DNA of 64,000 nucleotides from Collimonas sp. OK242 (GTDB lineage: Bacteria; Pseudomonadota; Gammaproteobacteria; Burkholderiales; Burkholderiaceae_D), in contig NZ_FNOR01000012.1 in the NCBI RefSeq assembly GCF_900107095.1, forward strand, positions 62,001-126,000. The letters run 5' to 3'. Of this stretch, positions 6,496 through 15,365 are shown piece by piece. Positions within the stretch are counted from its first letter, which is position 1. The number at the start of each line of letters is the position of its first letter. The position numbers and the translations under genes were made by a program. Under the pieces are notes generated by a model that saw only the letters and a list, made by a program, of their open reading frames with translations, was not told the DNA's origin and did no database searches.

Positions 6496-7164
6496 ATGCA
6501 TATTCTTTTGGTAGAAGACGATTCGGTGCTGGCAGATGGCATCTTGCGCATTTTCAGAGGCCACGGCATGGTAGTCGACGTGGTGCAGAACGGTAACGAT
6601 GCCGACGCGCTGCTGCAGCGCACGGAAATTTCAGTGGTGGTGCTGGATATCGGTTTGCCGGGTATCGACGGCTTCGAGGTGATTCGCCGCCTGCGCGCGC
6701 GCGGCAGCCATGTGCCGGTGCTATTGCTGACCGCCCGCGATTCGGTGCAGGACCGCGTCTATGGCCTGGAGCTGGGGGCGGACGACTATCTGGTGAAGCC
6801 GTTTGCGACTCAGGAACTGGTGGCCCGGGTGCGTGCGCTGTTGCGTCGTAGCGCGCCGCAACCGCTTGAGATGCATCTGGGTGGCTTGTCGCTGAACACT
6901 TCATCGAGACGCGCGAAAATCAACGGCAAGATTATCGATTTGTCGGTGCGCGAATGGGCGGTGCTTGAATATCTGCTGCAGCAAGCTTCGCGCGTGGTAT
7001 CGCGGCAGCAGATTATCGACGCCATTTTGCCTTGGGGCGCAGAGCTGACCCTGAATGCAGTCGAGGTCTACATATCCAGGATCCGCTTGAAAATCGCCGA
7101 TGCCGGGATCGAGATCCGGACCATACGAGGGTTCGGCTATATGCTGGAAAAAATCGAGTCATGA
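6496..7164 (+). CDS. OmpR/PhoB-family response regulator (TctD-like)
   Basis: A 222-residue two-component response regulator. The receiver domain (1-115) has the acidic pocket VEDD (7-9), the phosphoacceptor Asp51 in VLDIGLPGIDG, Thr in LLLTARD and Lys in YLVKPF. The C-terminal winged helix (about 125-220) ends in the typical VEVYISRIRLKI...IRTIRGFGYML. It overlaps the downstream histidine kinase gene by four bases (ATGA), so the two are translationally coupled. The closest recognised layout is TctD/TctE or QseB/QseC, systems that often sense organic acids or cations; the signal here is unknown. Confidence 0.93.
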   Translation: MHILLVEDDSVLADGILRIFRGHGMVVDVVQNGNDADALLQRTEISVVVLDIGLPGIDGFEVIRRLRARGSHVPVLLLTARDSVQDRVYGLELGADDYLVKPFATQELVARVRALLRRSAPQPLEMHLGGLSLNTSSRRAKINGKIIDLSVREWAVLEYLLQQASRVVSRQQIIDAILPWGAELTLNAVEVYISRIRLKIADAGIEIRTIRGFGYMLEKIES

Positions 7165-8549
7165 GCATGTCCAGCATCCGTATCAGCCTGCTCAAGTGGC
7201 TGATTGTGCCGCTGCTGATTGTCAATTTCGTCGGCGCCGGCCTGACTTATTGGCTGGCCTGGATTCCGGCCCAGATTGCTTTCGACCAGAGCCTGGCGGA
7301 TGCGGGCTGGGCCATGATTCCACGTTTGCACGAGGCAGGCGCGGAGGTCGAAATCGATTTGTCGAAGCAGGCCGAACAAGTGTTGCGAGTCGATCATTTC
7401 GACGCCATATTTCTGGCGGTGCGCGACCGCCAGGGCAAGCTGCTCGCCGGCGACGCCGATTTTCCCGTGCTGCCGCAAAACGAACAGTTGAACGATCCGA
7501 CTCCCTACGACGGCCTCATGCGCGGCGAACCAGTGCGGGTCGTGGCCTTGAAAACCATGATCGGCAATCAGCCGGTATTCATCGGCGTCGCTGAAACTTT
7601 ACGCAAACGCACGCATATCCGTTCAGTGATATTTTTTGCGCTGCTGCTGCTGGAGGGAGTACTGGCCCTGGTGCTGATTGCCGCCATCTGGCTGGCGGTC
7701 AGCAAGGGTCTGCTGCCGCTGAAAAAAATGAAACTGGACCTGAATGCCCGTAGCGCCGACGACTTGTCGGCGCTGGACGAACAACATGTGCCGCTCGAAC
7801 TCAGCCCGGTAGTCAAGGCCATCAACGGCTTGCTGGACAAGGTGCAACTGGATGCCAAGGCGCAGCAGAATTTTCTCGCCAATGTCGCGCATCAGTTACG
7901 CACGCCGCTGGCAGGCTTCCGGACCCAGCTGGAATGGCTGTTGCAGAAGCACGCGAACGAACCGGAAAGCGCGTATTCGATCGCGCTGATGACATCGTCG
8001 ACCGAACGCATGATCCGCCAGACCAACCAGTTGCTGACGCTGGCGCGCGCCGAACCGGCCAAGTTCGAGAAGGAGCGCTTGCGGGTGGTTGATCTCAATA
8101 AATTGGTGGAGGAGTCAATCCAGCATTTTGTCGAACAGGCGCACAAAAAGAATATTGACCTCGGCTTCAACTTGCAGCCGACACGGGTGATGGGCGATCA
8201 TTTCCTGTTGCGGGATCTGATCGATAACCTGGTTGACAATGCAATCCGTTATTCACCGCTTAACGGCACGGTCACGGTCAACACACTGCAGGGCAAAGAC
8301 GGCGGGGTTTTCTCGGTGGAAGATTCCGGCGCCGGGATTGCGCCGTCCGAGCAGGAGTTGATTTTCAACCGCCATCATCGGCTCGACGATAGCGTCGCCG
8401 GCAACGGTTTAGGCCTGGCGATCGTGCGCGATATCGCCAAAGATCATGGCGCCAGGATCACGGTCGAGCCTGGCGCCGTGGGCGGGACGATTTTTTCGGT
8501 GCATTTTCCATTCCCAATTTTGGGCACGCCATCAAAATTGCCGGCTTAG
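7161..8549 (+). CDS. Sensor histidine kinase (TctE-like)
   Basis: A 462-residue inner-membrane kinase. A first membrane helix (about 10-32), a periplasmic sensor region of some 125 residues of the TctE N-terminal type, and a second helix (about 156-180) precede the cytoplasmic part. The H-box is FLANVAHQLRTPLAG with His244; the ATPase domain shows the N-box LIDNLVDNAIRYSP, the G1 box VEDSGAGI and the G2 box GNGLGLAIVRDI. Start ATG 7161 overlaps the stop of the response regulator. No transporter gene flanks the pair, so the target is not evident; the genes beside it are a MerR operon and a TonB receptor. Confidence 0.92.
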   Translation: MSMSSIRISLLKWLIVPLLIVNFVGAGLTYWLAWIPAQIAFDQSLADAGWAMIPRLHEAGAEVEIDLSKQAEQVLRVDHFDAIFLAVRDRQGKLLAGDADFPVLPQNEQLNDPTPYDGLMRGEPVRVVALKTMIGNQPVFIGVAETLRKRTHIRSVIFFALLLLEGVLALVLIAAIWLAVSKGLLPLKKMKLDLNARSADDLSALDEQHVPLELSPVVKAINGLLDKVQLDAKAQQNFLANVAHQLRTPLAGFRTQLEWLLQKHANEPESAYSIALMTSSTERMIRQTNQLLTLARAEPAKFEKERLRVVDLNKLVEESIQHFVEQAHKKNIDLGFNLQPTRVMGDHFLLRDLIDNLVDNAIRYSPLNGTVTVNTLQGKDGGVFSVEDSGAGIAPSEQELIFNRHHRLDDSVAGNGLGLAIVRDIAKDHGARITVEPGAVGGTIFSVHFPFPILGTPSKLPA

Positions 8550-9140
8550 TTGCTCACAATTGCCCGCTTAAGCACCGAATAGCTGCATGCCGCCACCTTG
8601 CAGACCTGCTCAAGCGACGTTATCAAGCTATCTGCTGCCATGCAACAACAACTGTTGTCGAAGTGTTAGCGAAAGGCCTGGGGCACAAGTCCGGGGCCAA
8701 GACTATGCACTAAATTATTTCTCAGTGACACAATTTTTACTCTTTTTACTCATTTGAGGGGAAATTGTTGTATCCCAATTACACCCCCGTTCGTCCATTC
8801 CCATAATTAATTTCTTTGCGGTAACTTAGGCGCCGAGCGATCGCTCCTCCGCGCTCTGGCGCGCTGCTGCTGGCGTGCCAGGAGGAGAGGCATGGTCTCA
8901 GTGCCGCAGTGTTTTGTGGCATGTTTGTTGCTAGGTGTTTGTGCGGAAATCTTTTCGAGTGGCAATTACAAATTGCGATCCGAGGGCAACTCCGTAAGAA
9001 GTGGCATTACAGCGGAAGAAACCTGTTTTCAGTTGCGCATGGGTTTCCAAAGCATCGCTCAGAAGGCGATTAACAAAACTGTTTGTTTTTTTTATAAAAC
9101 TTAAAAGTTCCGCTCTGAAATTTACCCATAGGGAGTTGTG
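8550..9140 (+). other. Long upstream region of a TonB receptor gene
   Basis: About 590 bases without a convincing gene. At 8844-8850 CTCCTCC can pair with GGAGGAG at 8881-8887 (seven perfect pairs, 30-base loop). The second arm is a strong ribosome-site sequence in front of a 70-codon frame (8892-9104) that matches nothing I know. If transcribed, this could be a regulated leader. The lower-GC stretch near 8715-8820 probably contains the receptor promoter, but no clear -35/-10 pair stands out. Confidence 0.4.
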
Positions 9141-11996
9141 ATGATAAAAGAAAGAAGATTGCCGCATTTGCTACGACTGATGTTTTCCGGCAGCGTGGTG
9201 GTAGGAGTGGGCTTGTTGGCCCATTCAGTGCAGGCGCAGGAGACGAAGACTGACGATGCTCCGCAACAAATGCAAAAGGTCGAAATTACCGGTTCGTCCA
9301 TCAAGCGGATCACCAAAGAAGGAGCGCTGCCGGTACAGACGCTCACCAAGGAAGATATCGCAAAGACCGGCGCCCAAAGCGTCGCCGATCTGATTCAGGC
9401 CCTGCCTGCGATGCAGGGCTTCGTTCCTTCATCGAATTCTGTCAACGGCAGCGGTGCCGGCGTTGAGACGGCTTCGATCCATAGCCTGGGTTCCGGCTAT
9501 ACCCTGGTGCTGCTGAATGGACGACGGATGGCCAAATCGGCGATCAACAACAACGACTACGCAGTCAATCTGGCGAGTATTCCGCTGGCAGCCGTCGAGC
9601 GCGTCGAAATCCTGACCGATGGCGCTTCCGCACTGTACGGTTCCGATGCGATTGCCGGCGTTGTCAACTTCATTCTCAAGAAAAATTCAACTTCAACTGA
9701 CATCTCTGCCACCTACAATGCGCCGACGAAAGCGGGCGGCAAGAGTTTTAATGTCGGCATCTCCAAAGGCTTCGGCGATCTGGATAAAGACGGTTACAAC
9801 GTGCTGCTGGCATACAGCCACGACGAACAAAAAAATCTGGTTGCCGATCAACGGGGTTTTGCCAAGTCCGGCGTGGTGCCTTTCAGTGTCGGAGGGCAAA
9901 ATTATTCGCTGTATCAGTTGAGCAGCAATACGTCGCCGGCTGGCGTCACATTGCATCACAATGATGGTTCGACGACGCAGTTTTCACCTGATTTCTTAAA
10001 AAATGGCGTGTGCGGACCGCATACATTCAGGTCGAATAACTATTGCAAATTTGACTATGCGTCAACGGTTGAACTGATCCCCGAGTCGACGCGCGACAGT
10101 TTTACGGCTTCGGGAAATCTCAAGCTCAATAGCGATACCACGCTGTTCTCGGATATCGTTGTGTCCAAGTTCTCGATCAAGCCGCAATATGCGCCTCCGG
10201 CGCAGCCGGTGGGGTTGTCGCTGAGCAGCCCGCTGTATGCCAAATATGTGACGCCTTATCTGGCGCGACTTGGTGAAGACCCAGCCAACATCAAGAGCGC
10301 TTCGTTGGGCTTGCGCCTGTTCGATACAGGTGGCCGCAGAGACGAGTATCGGACCGACGCATTGCATATGGCATTCGGTGTCGATGGCAACTTCAAGGGG
10401 TGGGACTACAATGCTTCCTATACCCACTCGCAAAACAGATGGTACGACAATGCGCTAGGCGGCTATGCCAGCAACAACGCGTTTAATGCCATCTTGGCCA
10501 GCGGCGCTTACGATCCTTTCCTGCCTGCAGGATCAGGGGTAGCTGCACTGGCGCCATCCGTGCTGCACCAGACCCTCGATCAATCGACTTCGAAACTCGA
10601 TATCCTCAACCTGCACGGTTCGCACGACTTGTTCAAGGCGCCGGGCGGTACTGCGCAATTGGGCGTCGGTATCGAAGCTACCCGGGAATCGCATACCGAC
10701 AGTCCTAGCGCCATTCTGCAAGGTCAAAACGGAATGCAGCCTAACTTCACCGACAACATCCTCGGTGGCGGTTTTGGCGCGCTGCCATCCTCATCCAAGC
10801 GGAACAATTACGGCTCGTTCGCTGAATTGCTGGTTCCCGTGGCGAAGAACTTGGACGTCACCGGCGCACTGCGTTACGACAGCTACGAAGCCGCCAAGAA
10901 CGACATGGTGTTCGACGACGTCGGCAATCCGCTTGGATCGGCGACTCAAGGTAACTCCGCCAGCAAAGCCACGTACAAGGTTTCGGCACGTTGGCAGCCG
11001 GTAGAGACATTGTTGTTGCGTGCTTCGTACGGTACCGGTTTCAAGGCGCCTACGCTGGCGCAGATCACTTCGCCGGCTATCCTGGGCAGCACCGCGAATT
11101 CGCATCCATGTCCATTTTCGGCGCCTGATCCACGAGCTGCAGGTTGTCAGGGCGAAACACAATATGACTTGCTGCAAGTCGGTAATCCGAGCACCGGCTC
11201 CGCCGGTCTGAAACCGGAAACGTCAAAGCAGAGCACCGTCGGCTTCCGGCTTGAACCGGTGCGCAATGTGTCGATTGGTTTCGATTGGTGGCAAGTCAAG
11301 ATCAAGGATCAAATCAGCCAAGTCCAGGAAAACCTGGCGTTCAATGATCCTGTGACCTATTCGAAATTGTTCACGCTGTTCAATGATCCGTTCAATGGCC
11401 CGACCGTTGCGTTCACCTCGGTTCCGGTCAATCTGGCAAGCGCGAAGTATAGCGGCATCGATTGGGATCATACATTCAAGACCAAGTCACCGATCGGTGA
11501 CATGAGCCTGCAATGGACTGGTACCTACATGCTGAAAGCCGAGCAGAACTTCCCTGGAAGCGGCACGCAGAGCAGCCTTGGCAAGTATGGTGCGGACCAG
11601 AACGTGGTGTTCCGCGTGATCTCCAGACTGGCAGCGTCACTGCAGGTGTCGGATATGTTCACGCATACGCTGATCGCCAACTACCGTTCCGGCTATCACG
11701 ACCAAACTTTCACAGCCGACGATGCTACGGTGCGTATCGTCAATCCGGACGGTTCGTTCGGTCCGTATGTGGCTATGCCTAATCACAACGTGGCTTCTTA
11801 CACCACGTTCGATTGGCAAGTAAAGGCGCAAGTGCAAAAAGGCCTGGTGATTACGGCTGGCATCAAGAACCTGTTTGCGCGTACTCCGCCGTTGTCTCTG
11901 GTGGTTGCAGGCGGCGGCAATCAGGTTGGTTACGATGCTCGCTACACCGATCCGCTCGGACGTCAGTTCTATATCACAGGCGCCTACAAGTTCTAA
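9141..11996 (+). CDS. TonB-dependent outer-membrane receptor (951 aa)
   Basis: A large outer-membrane transporter. Residues 1-33 form a signal peptide ending AHSVQAQ. The plug domain begins with QKVEITGSSIKR (TonB-box region) and contains SVADLIQALPAMQG, SGYTLVLLNGRRMAKSA and VERVEILTDGASALYGSDAI. The barrel ends in ...LGRQFYITGAYKF with the C-terminal Phe required for BamA recognition. The TGSSIKR and LNGRR motifs place it in the large 'TonB-dependent receptor plug' group used for peptides, oligosaccharides and other non-siderophore ligands. GGGAG upstream supports ATG 9141 rather than the GTG one codon before. No inner-membrane partner is adjacent; it is monocistronic with its own terminator. 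Confidence 0.92.
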   Translation: MIKERRLPHLLRLMFSGSVVVGVGLLAHSVQAQETKTDDAPQQMQKVEITGSSIKRITKEGALPVQTLTKEDIAKTGAQSVADLIQALPAMQGFVPSSNSVNGSGAGVETASIHSLGSGYTLVLLNGRRMAKSAINNNDYAVNLASIPLAAVERVEILTDGASALYGSDAIAGVVNFILKKNSTSTDISATYNAPTKAGGKSFNVGISKGFGDLDKDGYNVLLAYSHDEQKNLVADQRGFAKSGVVPFSVGGQNYSLYQLSSNTSPAGVTLHHNDGSTTQFSPDFLKNGVCGPHTFRSNNYCKFDYASTVELIPESTRDSFTASGNLKLNSDTTLFSDIVVSKFSIKPQYAPPAQPVGLSLSSPLYAKYVTPYLARLGEDPANIKSASLGLRLFDTGGRRDEYRTDALHMAFGVDGNFKGWDYNASYTHSQNRWYDNALGGYASNNAFNAILASGAYDPFLPAGSGVAALAPSVLHQTLDQSTSKLDILNLHGSHDLFKAPGGTAQLGVGIEATRESHTDSPSAILQGQNGMQPNFTDNILGGGFGALPSSSKRNNYGSFAELLVPVAKNLDVTGALRYDSYEAAKNDMVFDDVGNPLGSATQGNSASKATYKVSARWQPVETLLLRASYGTGFKAPTLAQITSPAILGSTANSHPCPFSAPDPRAAGCQGETQYDLLQVGNPSTGSAGLKPETSKQSTVGFRLEPVRNVSIGFDWWQVKIKDQISQVQENLAFNDPVTYSKLFTLFNDPFNGPTVAFTSVPVNLASAKYSGIDWDHTFKTKSPIGDMSLQWTGTYMLKAEQNFPGSGTQSSLGKYGADQNVVFRVISRLAASLQVSDMFTHTLIANYRSGYHDQTFTADDATVRIVNPDGSFGPYVAMPNHNVASYTTFDWQVKAQVQKGLVITAGIKNLFARTPPLSLVVAGGGNQVGYDARYTDPLGRQFYITGAYKF

Positions 11997-12017
11997 TTTA
12001 CTTGTGAGGTAGCAGCG

Positions 12018-12052
12018 GCCGGGCGCGATATTTGCGTCCGGCTTTTTTTTTT
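12018..12052 (+). terminator. Rho-independent terminator
   Basis: GCCGGGCGC pairs with GCGTCCGGC (nine pairs, one G-U) and is followed by ten T residues. It ends the TonB receptor transcript. Confidence 0.9.
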
Positions 12053-12170
12053 GCGCCAGCCGTCAATTTCCCGCACCAAAATGTTCCGGTGAAGAACTGA
12101 TAAGATAGGCCGATCACCTTAATTGAAACAGGCAGCGAGTGCTGTCGATTTTCTAACAGGAAGGTCGCCC

Positions 12171-13553
12171 ATGAACTTATCAAGCCGCCCCGCAGTGCTG
12201 GACCTGATCGGCAACACGCCGTTGATAGAAGTGACACGGCTGGATACCGGTTGTTGCCAGCTTTTTCTGAAACTGGAATCGCAAAATCCCGGCGGCTCTA
12301 TCAAGGACCGTATCGGCCTGTCCATGATCGAGGCGGCCGAACAGGATGGCCGTCTGCGAGCTGGCGGCATCGTGATAGAAGCGACCGCCGGCAATACCGG
12401 CCTGGGCCTGGCGCTGGTTGCTTGCGCCAAGGGCTATCGTGTGATCCTGGTGGTGCCGGACAAAATGTCGGTGGAAAAAATACAGCATCTGAAAGCGCTC
12501 GGCGCCGAAGTCCATATCACCCGGTCGGATGTCGGCAAGGGCCATCCCGAGTACTACCAGGATTACGCAGCGCGCCTGGCGCGTGAAATGCCAGGTGCTT
12601 TCTATGCCGACCAATTCAACAATCCAAGCAATCCCCTGGCACATGAGCAAAGCACCGCCCCCGAGATTTGGGAGCAATGCGGGCACCAGCTCGATGCCAT
12701 CGTGTGCGGTGTCGGTTCGGCCGGCACGCTTACCGGCCTTACGCGGTTTTTCCGCAAGGCGCAGCCGGAACTGGAGTTTGTCCTGGCCGATCCCAAAGGC
12801 TCTATCCTGGCCGAATATGTCAATACCGGGAAAATAGAGTCCATCCCGGGTTCCTGGGCAGTCGAGGGAATCGGCGAGGATTTCGTGCCCGCCATCGCTG
12901 ATCTGTCCGGCGTCAAACACACGTATACGATCAGCGATGAAGAAAGTTTCAGCAGCGCCCGCGAGCTGGTGCGCGCGGAGGGCATCCTGGGCGGCTCGTC
13001 GACCGGCACCTTGCTGGCGGCGGCGCTCCGTTATTGCTGTGAGCAGAGTAAGCCGAAGCGCGTCGTCACCATCGTCTGCGATACCGGCACGCGTTACCTG
13101 TCAAAGATGTACAACGACAACTGGATGCACGACCAGGGTTTGCTCAAGCGCGAACCACTGGGCGATTTGCGCGACATCATCGGTCGCCGTTACGACGAGG
13201 GCAGCGTCATCAGCGTGACGCCTGGCGATACCTTGATGACAGCGTTTAACCGCATGCGCAGCGCGGAGATTTCGCAATTGCCGGTGATGGAGGGGCAGGG
13301 CCAGCATGTGATCGGGATTATCGATGAATCCGATGTGTTGCTGAAAGTCGCCGCCGATGCCGTCCATTTCAGCGATCCGGTGAGCAGCACCATGACCAGT
13401 GCGATAGAAAAACTGGCGCCGACCGCAAGTGTCGATGCGCTACGCAGTACGCTAGCCCGTGGCCTGGTCGCCATCATTGCCGACGGCGACCGCTTCTACG
13501 GTTTGATTACCCGTTTCGATCTGCTCAACCATCTTCGAAGGAGTCTGTCATGA
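12171..13553 (+). CDS. Cystathionine beta-synthase with CBS domain pair
   Basis: PLP enzyme (460 aa) that joins homocysteine and serine to cystathionine, the first step of reverse transsulfuration. The PLP lysine is Lys45 in NPGGSIKDRIG, the phosphate loop is EATAGNTGLGLALV and a second glycine motif is VGSAGTLTG. Two CBS domains follow from about residue 335 (GDTLMTAFNRMRSAEISQLP and the final DRFYGLITRFDLLNHL); they often bind adenosyl ligands. There is no N-terminal heme domain, unlike the animal enzyme. The start at 12171 has AGGAAGG upstream. The next gene, cystathionine gamma-lyase, overlaps by four bases, so the pair makes cysteine from methionine-derived homocysteine. A cysteine synthase role is the alternative, but the CBS domains and partner argue against it. 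Confidence 0.9.
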   Translation: MNLSSRPAVLDLIGNTPLIEVTRLDTGCCQLFLKLESQNPGGSIKDRIGLSMIEAAEQDGRLRAGGIVIEATAGNTGLGLALVACAKGYRVILVVPDKMSVEKIQHLKALGAEVHITRSDVGKGHPEYYQDYAARLAREMPGAFYADQFNNPSNPLAHEQSTAPEIWEQCGHQLDAIVCGVGSAGTLTGLTRFFRKAQPELEFVLADPKGSILAEYVNTGKIESIPGSWAVEGIGEDFVPAIADLSGVKHTYTISDEESFSSARELVRAEGILGGSSTGTLLAAALRYCCEQSKPKRVVTIVCDTGTRYLSKMYNDNWMHDQGLLKREPLGDLRDIIGRRYDEGSVISVTPGDTLMTAFNRMRSAEISQLPVMEGQGQHVIGIIDESDVLLKVAADAVHFSDPVSSTMTSAIEKLAPTASVDALRSTLARGLVAIIADGDRFYGLITRFDLLNHLRRSLS

Positions 13554-14749
13554 CCAGCAGCAACGACGCCGAGCATCCATCCGACATGCATTTCGCCACC
13601 CGCGTAATTCATGCCGGGCAGGCTCCCGATCCTACTACCGGCGCCATCATGCCGCCGATTTACGCCACCTCGACCTTCGTGCAGCAAAGCCCGGGCGTCC
13701 ACAAGGGGCTCGATTACGGCCGCTCCCACAATCCCACGCGCTGGGCGCTGGAGCGCTGCGTGGCCGACCTGGAGGAGGGCGCTCAGGGCTTCGCCTTCGC
13801 CTCCGGCATGGCTGCAGCAGCTACCGTCCTGGAATTGCTGGATAGCGGCGCTCATGTGGTGGCCGGCGACGATTTATATGGCGGCACCTATCGTCTCTTC
13901 GACAAGGTGCGCAAGCGCAGCGCCGGCTTGTCGTTCAGCTTCGTCAACCTGGTCGATCCGGCCAACCTGCTGGCAGCGATCCGGCCGGAAACCAAAATGG
14001 TCTGGGTCGAAACGCCGACCAATCCGATGCTGAAGCTGGCCGATCTGGCCGCGATCGCCAAGATCTGCCGTGAGCGCGGCATCATCGCCGTCGCCGACAA
14101 TACTTTCGCCAGTCCGATGGTGCAGCGTCCGCTCACCTTCGGCTTCGATGTGGTGCTGCATTCGACCACCAAATATCTGAACGGGCATTCCGACATCATC
14201 GGCGGCATCGCCGTGGTCGGCCGCGAAGCACGCCAGGCGGAATGGCGCGAGCGCCTGGCGTTCCTGCAAAATGCGGTGGGCGCCATCGCCGGACCGTTCG
14301 ACAGTTTCCTGGCTCTGCGCGGTGTCAAGACACTGGCGCTGCGGGTCGAACGTCATTGCGAAAATGCGCTGGAGCTGGCCGGCTGGCTGGAAAGCCTGCC
14401 GGAGGTTAAACGGGTCCACTATCCGGGTTTGGCTTCGCATCCGCAGCATGAACTGGCGCAGCGCCAGATGCAGGGTTATGGCGGCATCATCTCGGTGGAA
14501 CTCAATAGCGACCTGGCCGGCGCCAAACGTTTCCTGGAACACTGCAAGATTTTTGCACTGGCAGAAAGCCTGGGCGGGGTGGAAAGCCTGATCGAACATC
14601 CCGCCATCATGACCCATGCCACCATTCCGGCGGAACATCGGGCCAAGCTCGGGATCAGCGATTCACTGGTCAGGTTGTCGGTCGGGGTAGAAAATATCAG
14701 CGACCTGAAAAAAGATCTGCAGAGTGCCTTGGCGGCCATGCAAGCATGA
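13550..14749 (+). CDS. Cystathionine gamma-lyase (Cys/Met PLP family)
   Basis: PLP-dependent enzyme (399 aa) that would split cystathionine to cysteine, 2-oxobutyrate and ammonia. Family marks: PPIYATSTF, DYGRSHNPTR (cofactor phosphate contact from the neighbouring subunit), FASGMAAA, WVETPTNP and the cofactor lysine Lys208 in LHSTTKYLNGHSD; the C-terminal part has SLGGVESLIEHPA and RLSVGVENISDL. The family also includes cystathionine gamma-synthase and methionine gamma-lyase; the tight coupling (ATGA overlap) with cystathionine beta-synthase favours the lyase role. Its stop overlaps the start of the next gene in the same manner. Confidence 0.88.
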   Translation: MTSSNDAEHPSDMHFATRVIHAGQAPDPTTGAIMPPIYATSTFVQQSPGVHKGLDYGRSHNPTRWALERCVADLEEGAQGFAFASGMAAAATVLELLDSGAHVVAGDDLYGGTYRLFDKVRKRSAGLSFSFVNLVDPANLLAAIRPETKMVWVETPTNPMLKLADLAAIAKICRERGIIAVADNTFASPMVQRPLTFGFDVVLHSTTKYLNGHSDIIGGIAVVGREARQAEWRERLAFLQNAVGAIAGPFDSFLALRGVKTLALRVERHCENALELAGWLESLPEVKRVHYPGLASHPQHELAQRQMQGYGGIISVELNSDLAGAKRFLEHCKIFALAESLGGVESLIEHPAIMTHATIPAEHRAKLGISDSLVRLSVGVENISDLKKDLQSALAAMQA

Positions 14750-15282
14750 GCGTCGCCATGCAAGACTGGGAAGCCCGTGTAGCTGCGCTTTGGCAGCAGG
14801 TCGATGCGATTTCGCCCACGGCGCTGGTCAGCGCTATCGATGCGCTGGCGGCAGAGCGCCCGGCGGATGATGCCCGGGCTTTGTTCGAGCGCGCCTGCGC
14901 GCGCGATACAGCGGGACTGGAATCGGCGGCGGAACCGTTTTACCGGGCCGCCCTGGCGAGCAAAGATCTTGATCCATATCGCCAGGCTCGCGCCTCGATC
15001 CAGCTCGGCAGTACTTTGCGTCTGCTGGGGCGGCTGGAAGAGAGCGAGCTGCTGCTTGCAGCTCAGCTTCAGCGTTATGCAGAAGCCGGCTATGGCAACG
15101 CTTTATACGATGAAACACGGGCCATTCTTGCTCTTACTTATCTGCTGCAGGGAAGAGCGACGGAAGCCGCTTGCCTGGCGCTGGGTACGCTGGCGCCGCA
15201 TTTGTCTCGCTACAATCGCTCGGTGGCGGCAAACGCAGCTGAAATTCTCAAGAACACGGCCCTGGTCCCCAGCTGGTCCTGA
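14746..15282 (+). CDS. TPR-like protein in the transsulfuration operon
   Basis: A 178-residue soluble protein, alpha-helical throughout, with helix pairs reminiscent of tetratricopeptide repeats (residues about 40-150: ARALFERACARDTAGLESAA, then YRQARASIQLGSTLRLLGRL and ETRAILALTYLLQGRATEAA). No catalytic motif is seen. The start codon overlaps the stop of the cystathionine gamma-lyase gene, so it is translated with the two transsulfuration enzymes. A scaffolding or regulatory role for those enzymes is possible but not shown by the sequence. The predicted Leu- and Ala-rich helices fit the small 'tetratricopeptide repeat protein' annotated in related genomes. Confidence 0.75.
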   Translation: MSVAMQDWEARVAALWQQVDAISPTALVSAIDALAAERPADDARALFERACARDTAGLESAAEPFYRAALASKDLDPYRQARASIQLGSTLRLLGRLEESELLLAAQLQRYAEAGYGNALYDETRAILALTYLLQGRATEAACLALGTLAPHLSRYNRSVAANAAEILKNTALVPSWS

Positions 15283-15365
15283 TCGTCAGGAAATCCTAAG
15301 GAAAATCTCTATTTTGTCGAAGTATAATTAGAAACTACCAAATGCTTTGTTGAATGGAGATAAAA

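Noticed and set aside
8892-9104. 70-codon frame with a good ribosome site before the large TonB receptor
   Set aside because: The protein has no recognisable features and codon use unlike the neighbours; it lies in an AT-rich upstream region. Kept only as part of the leader description.
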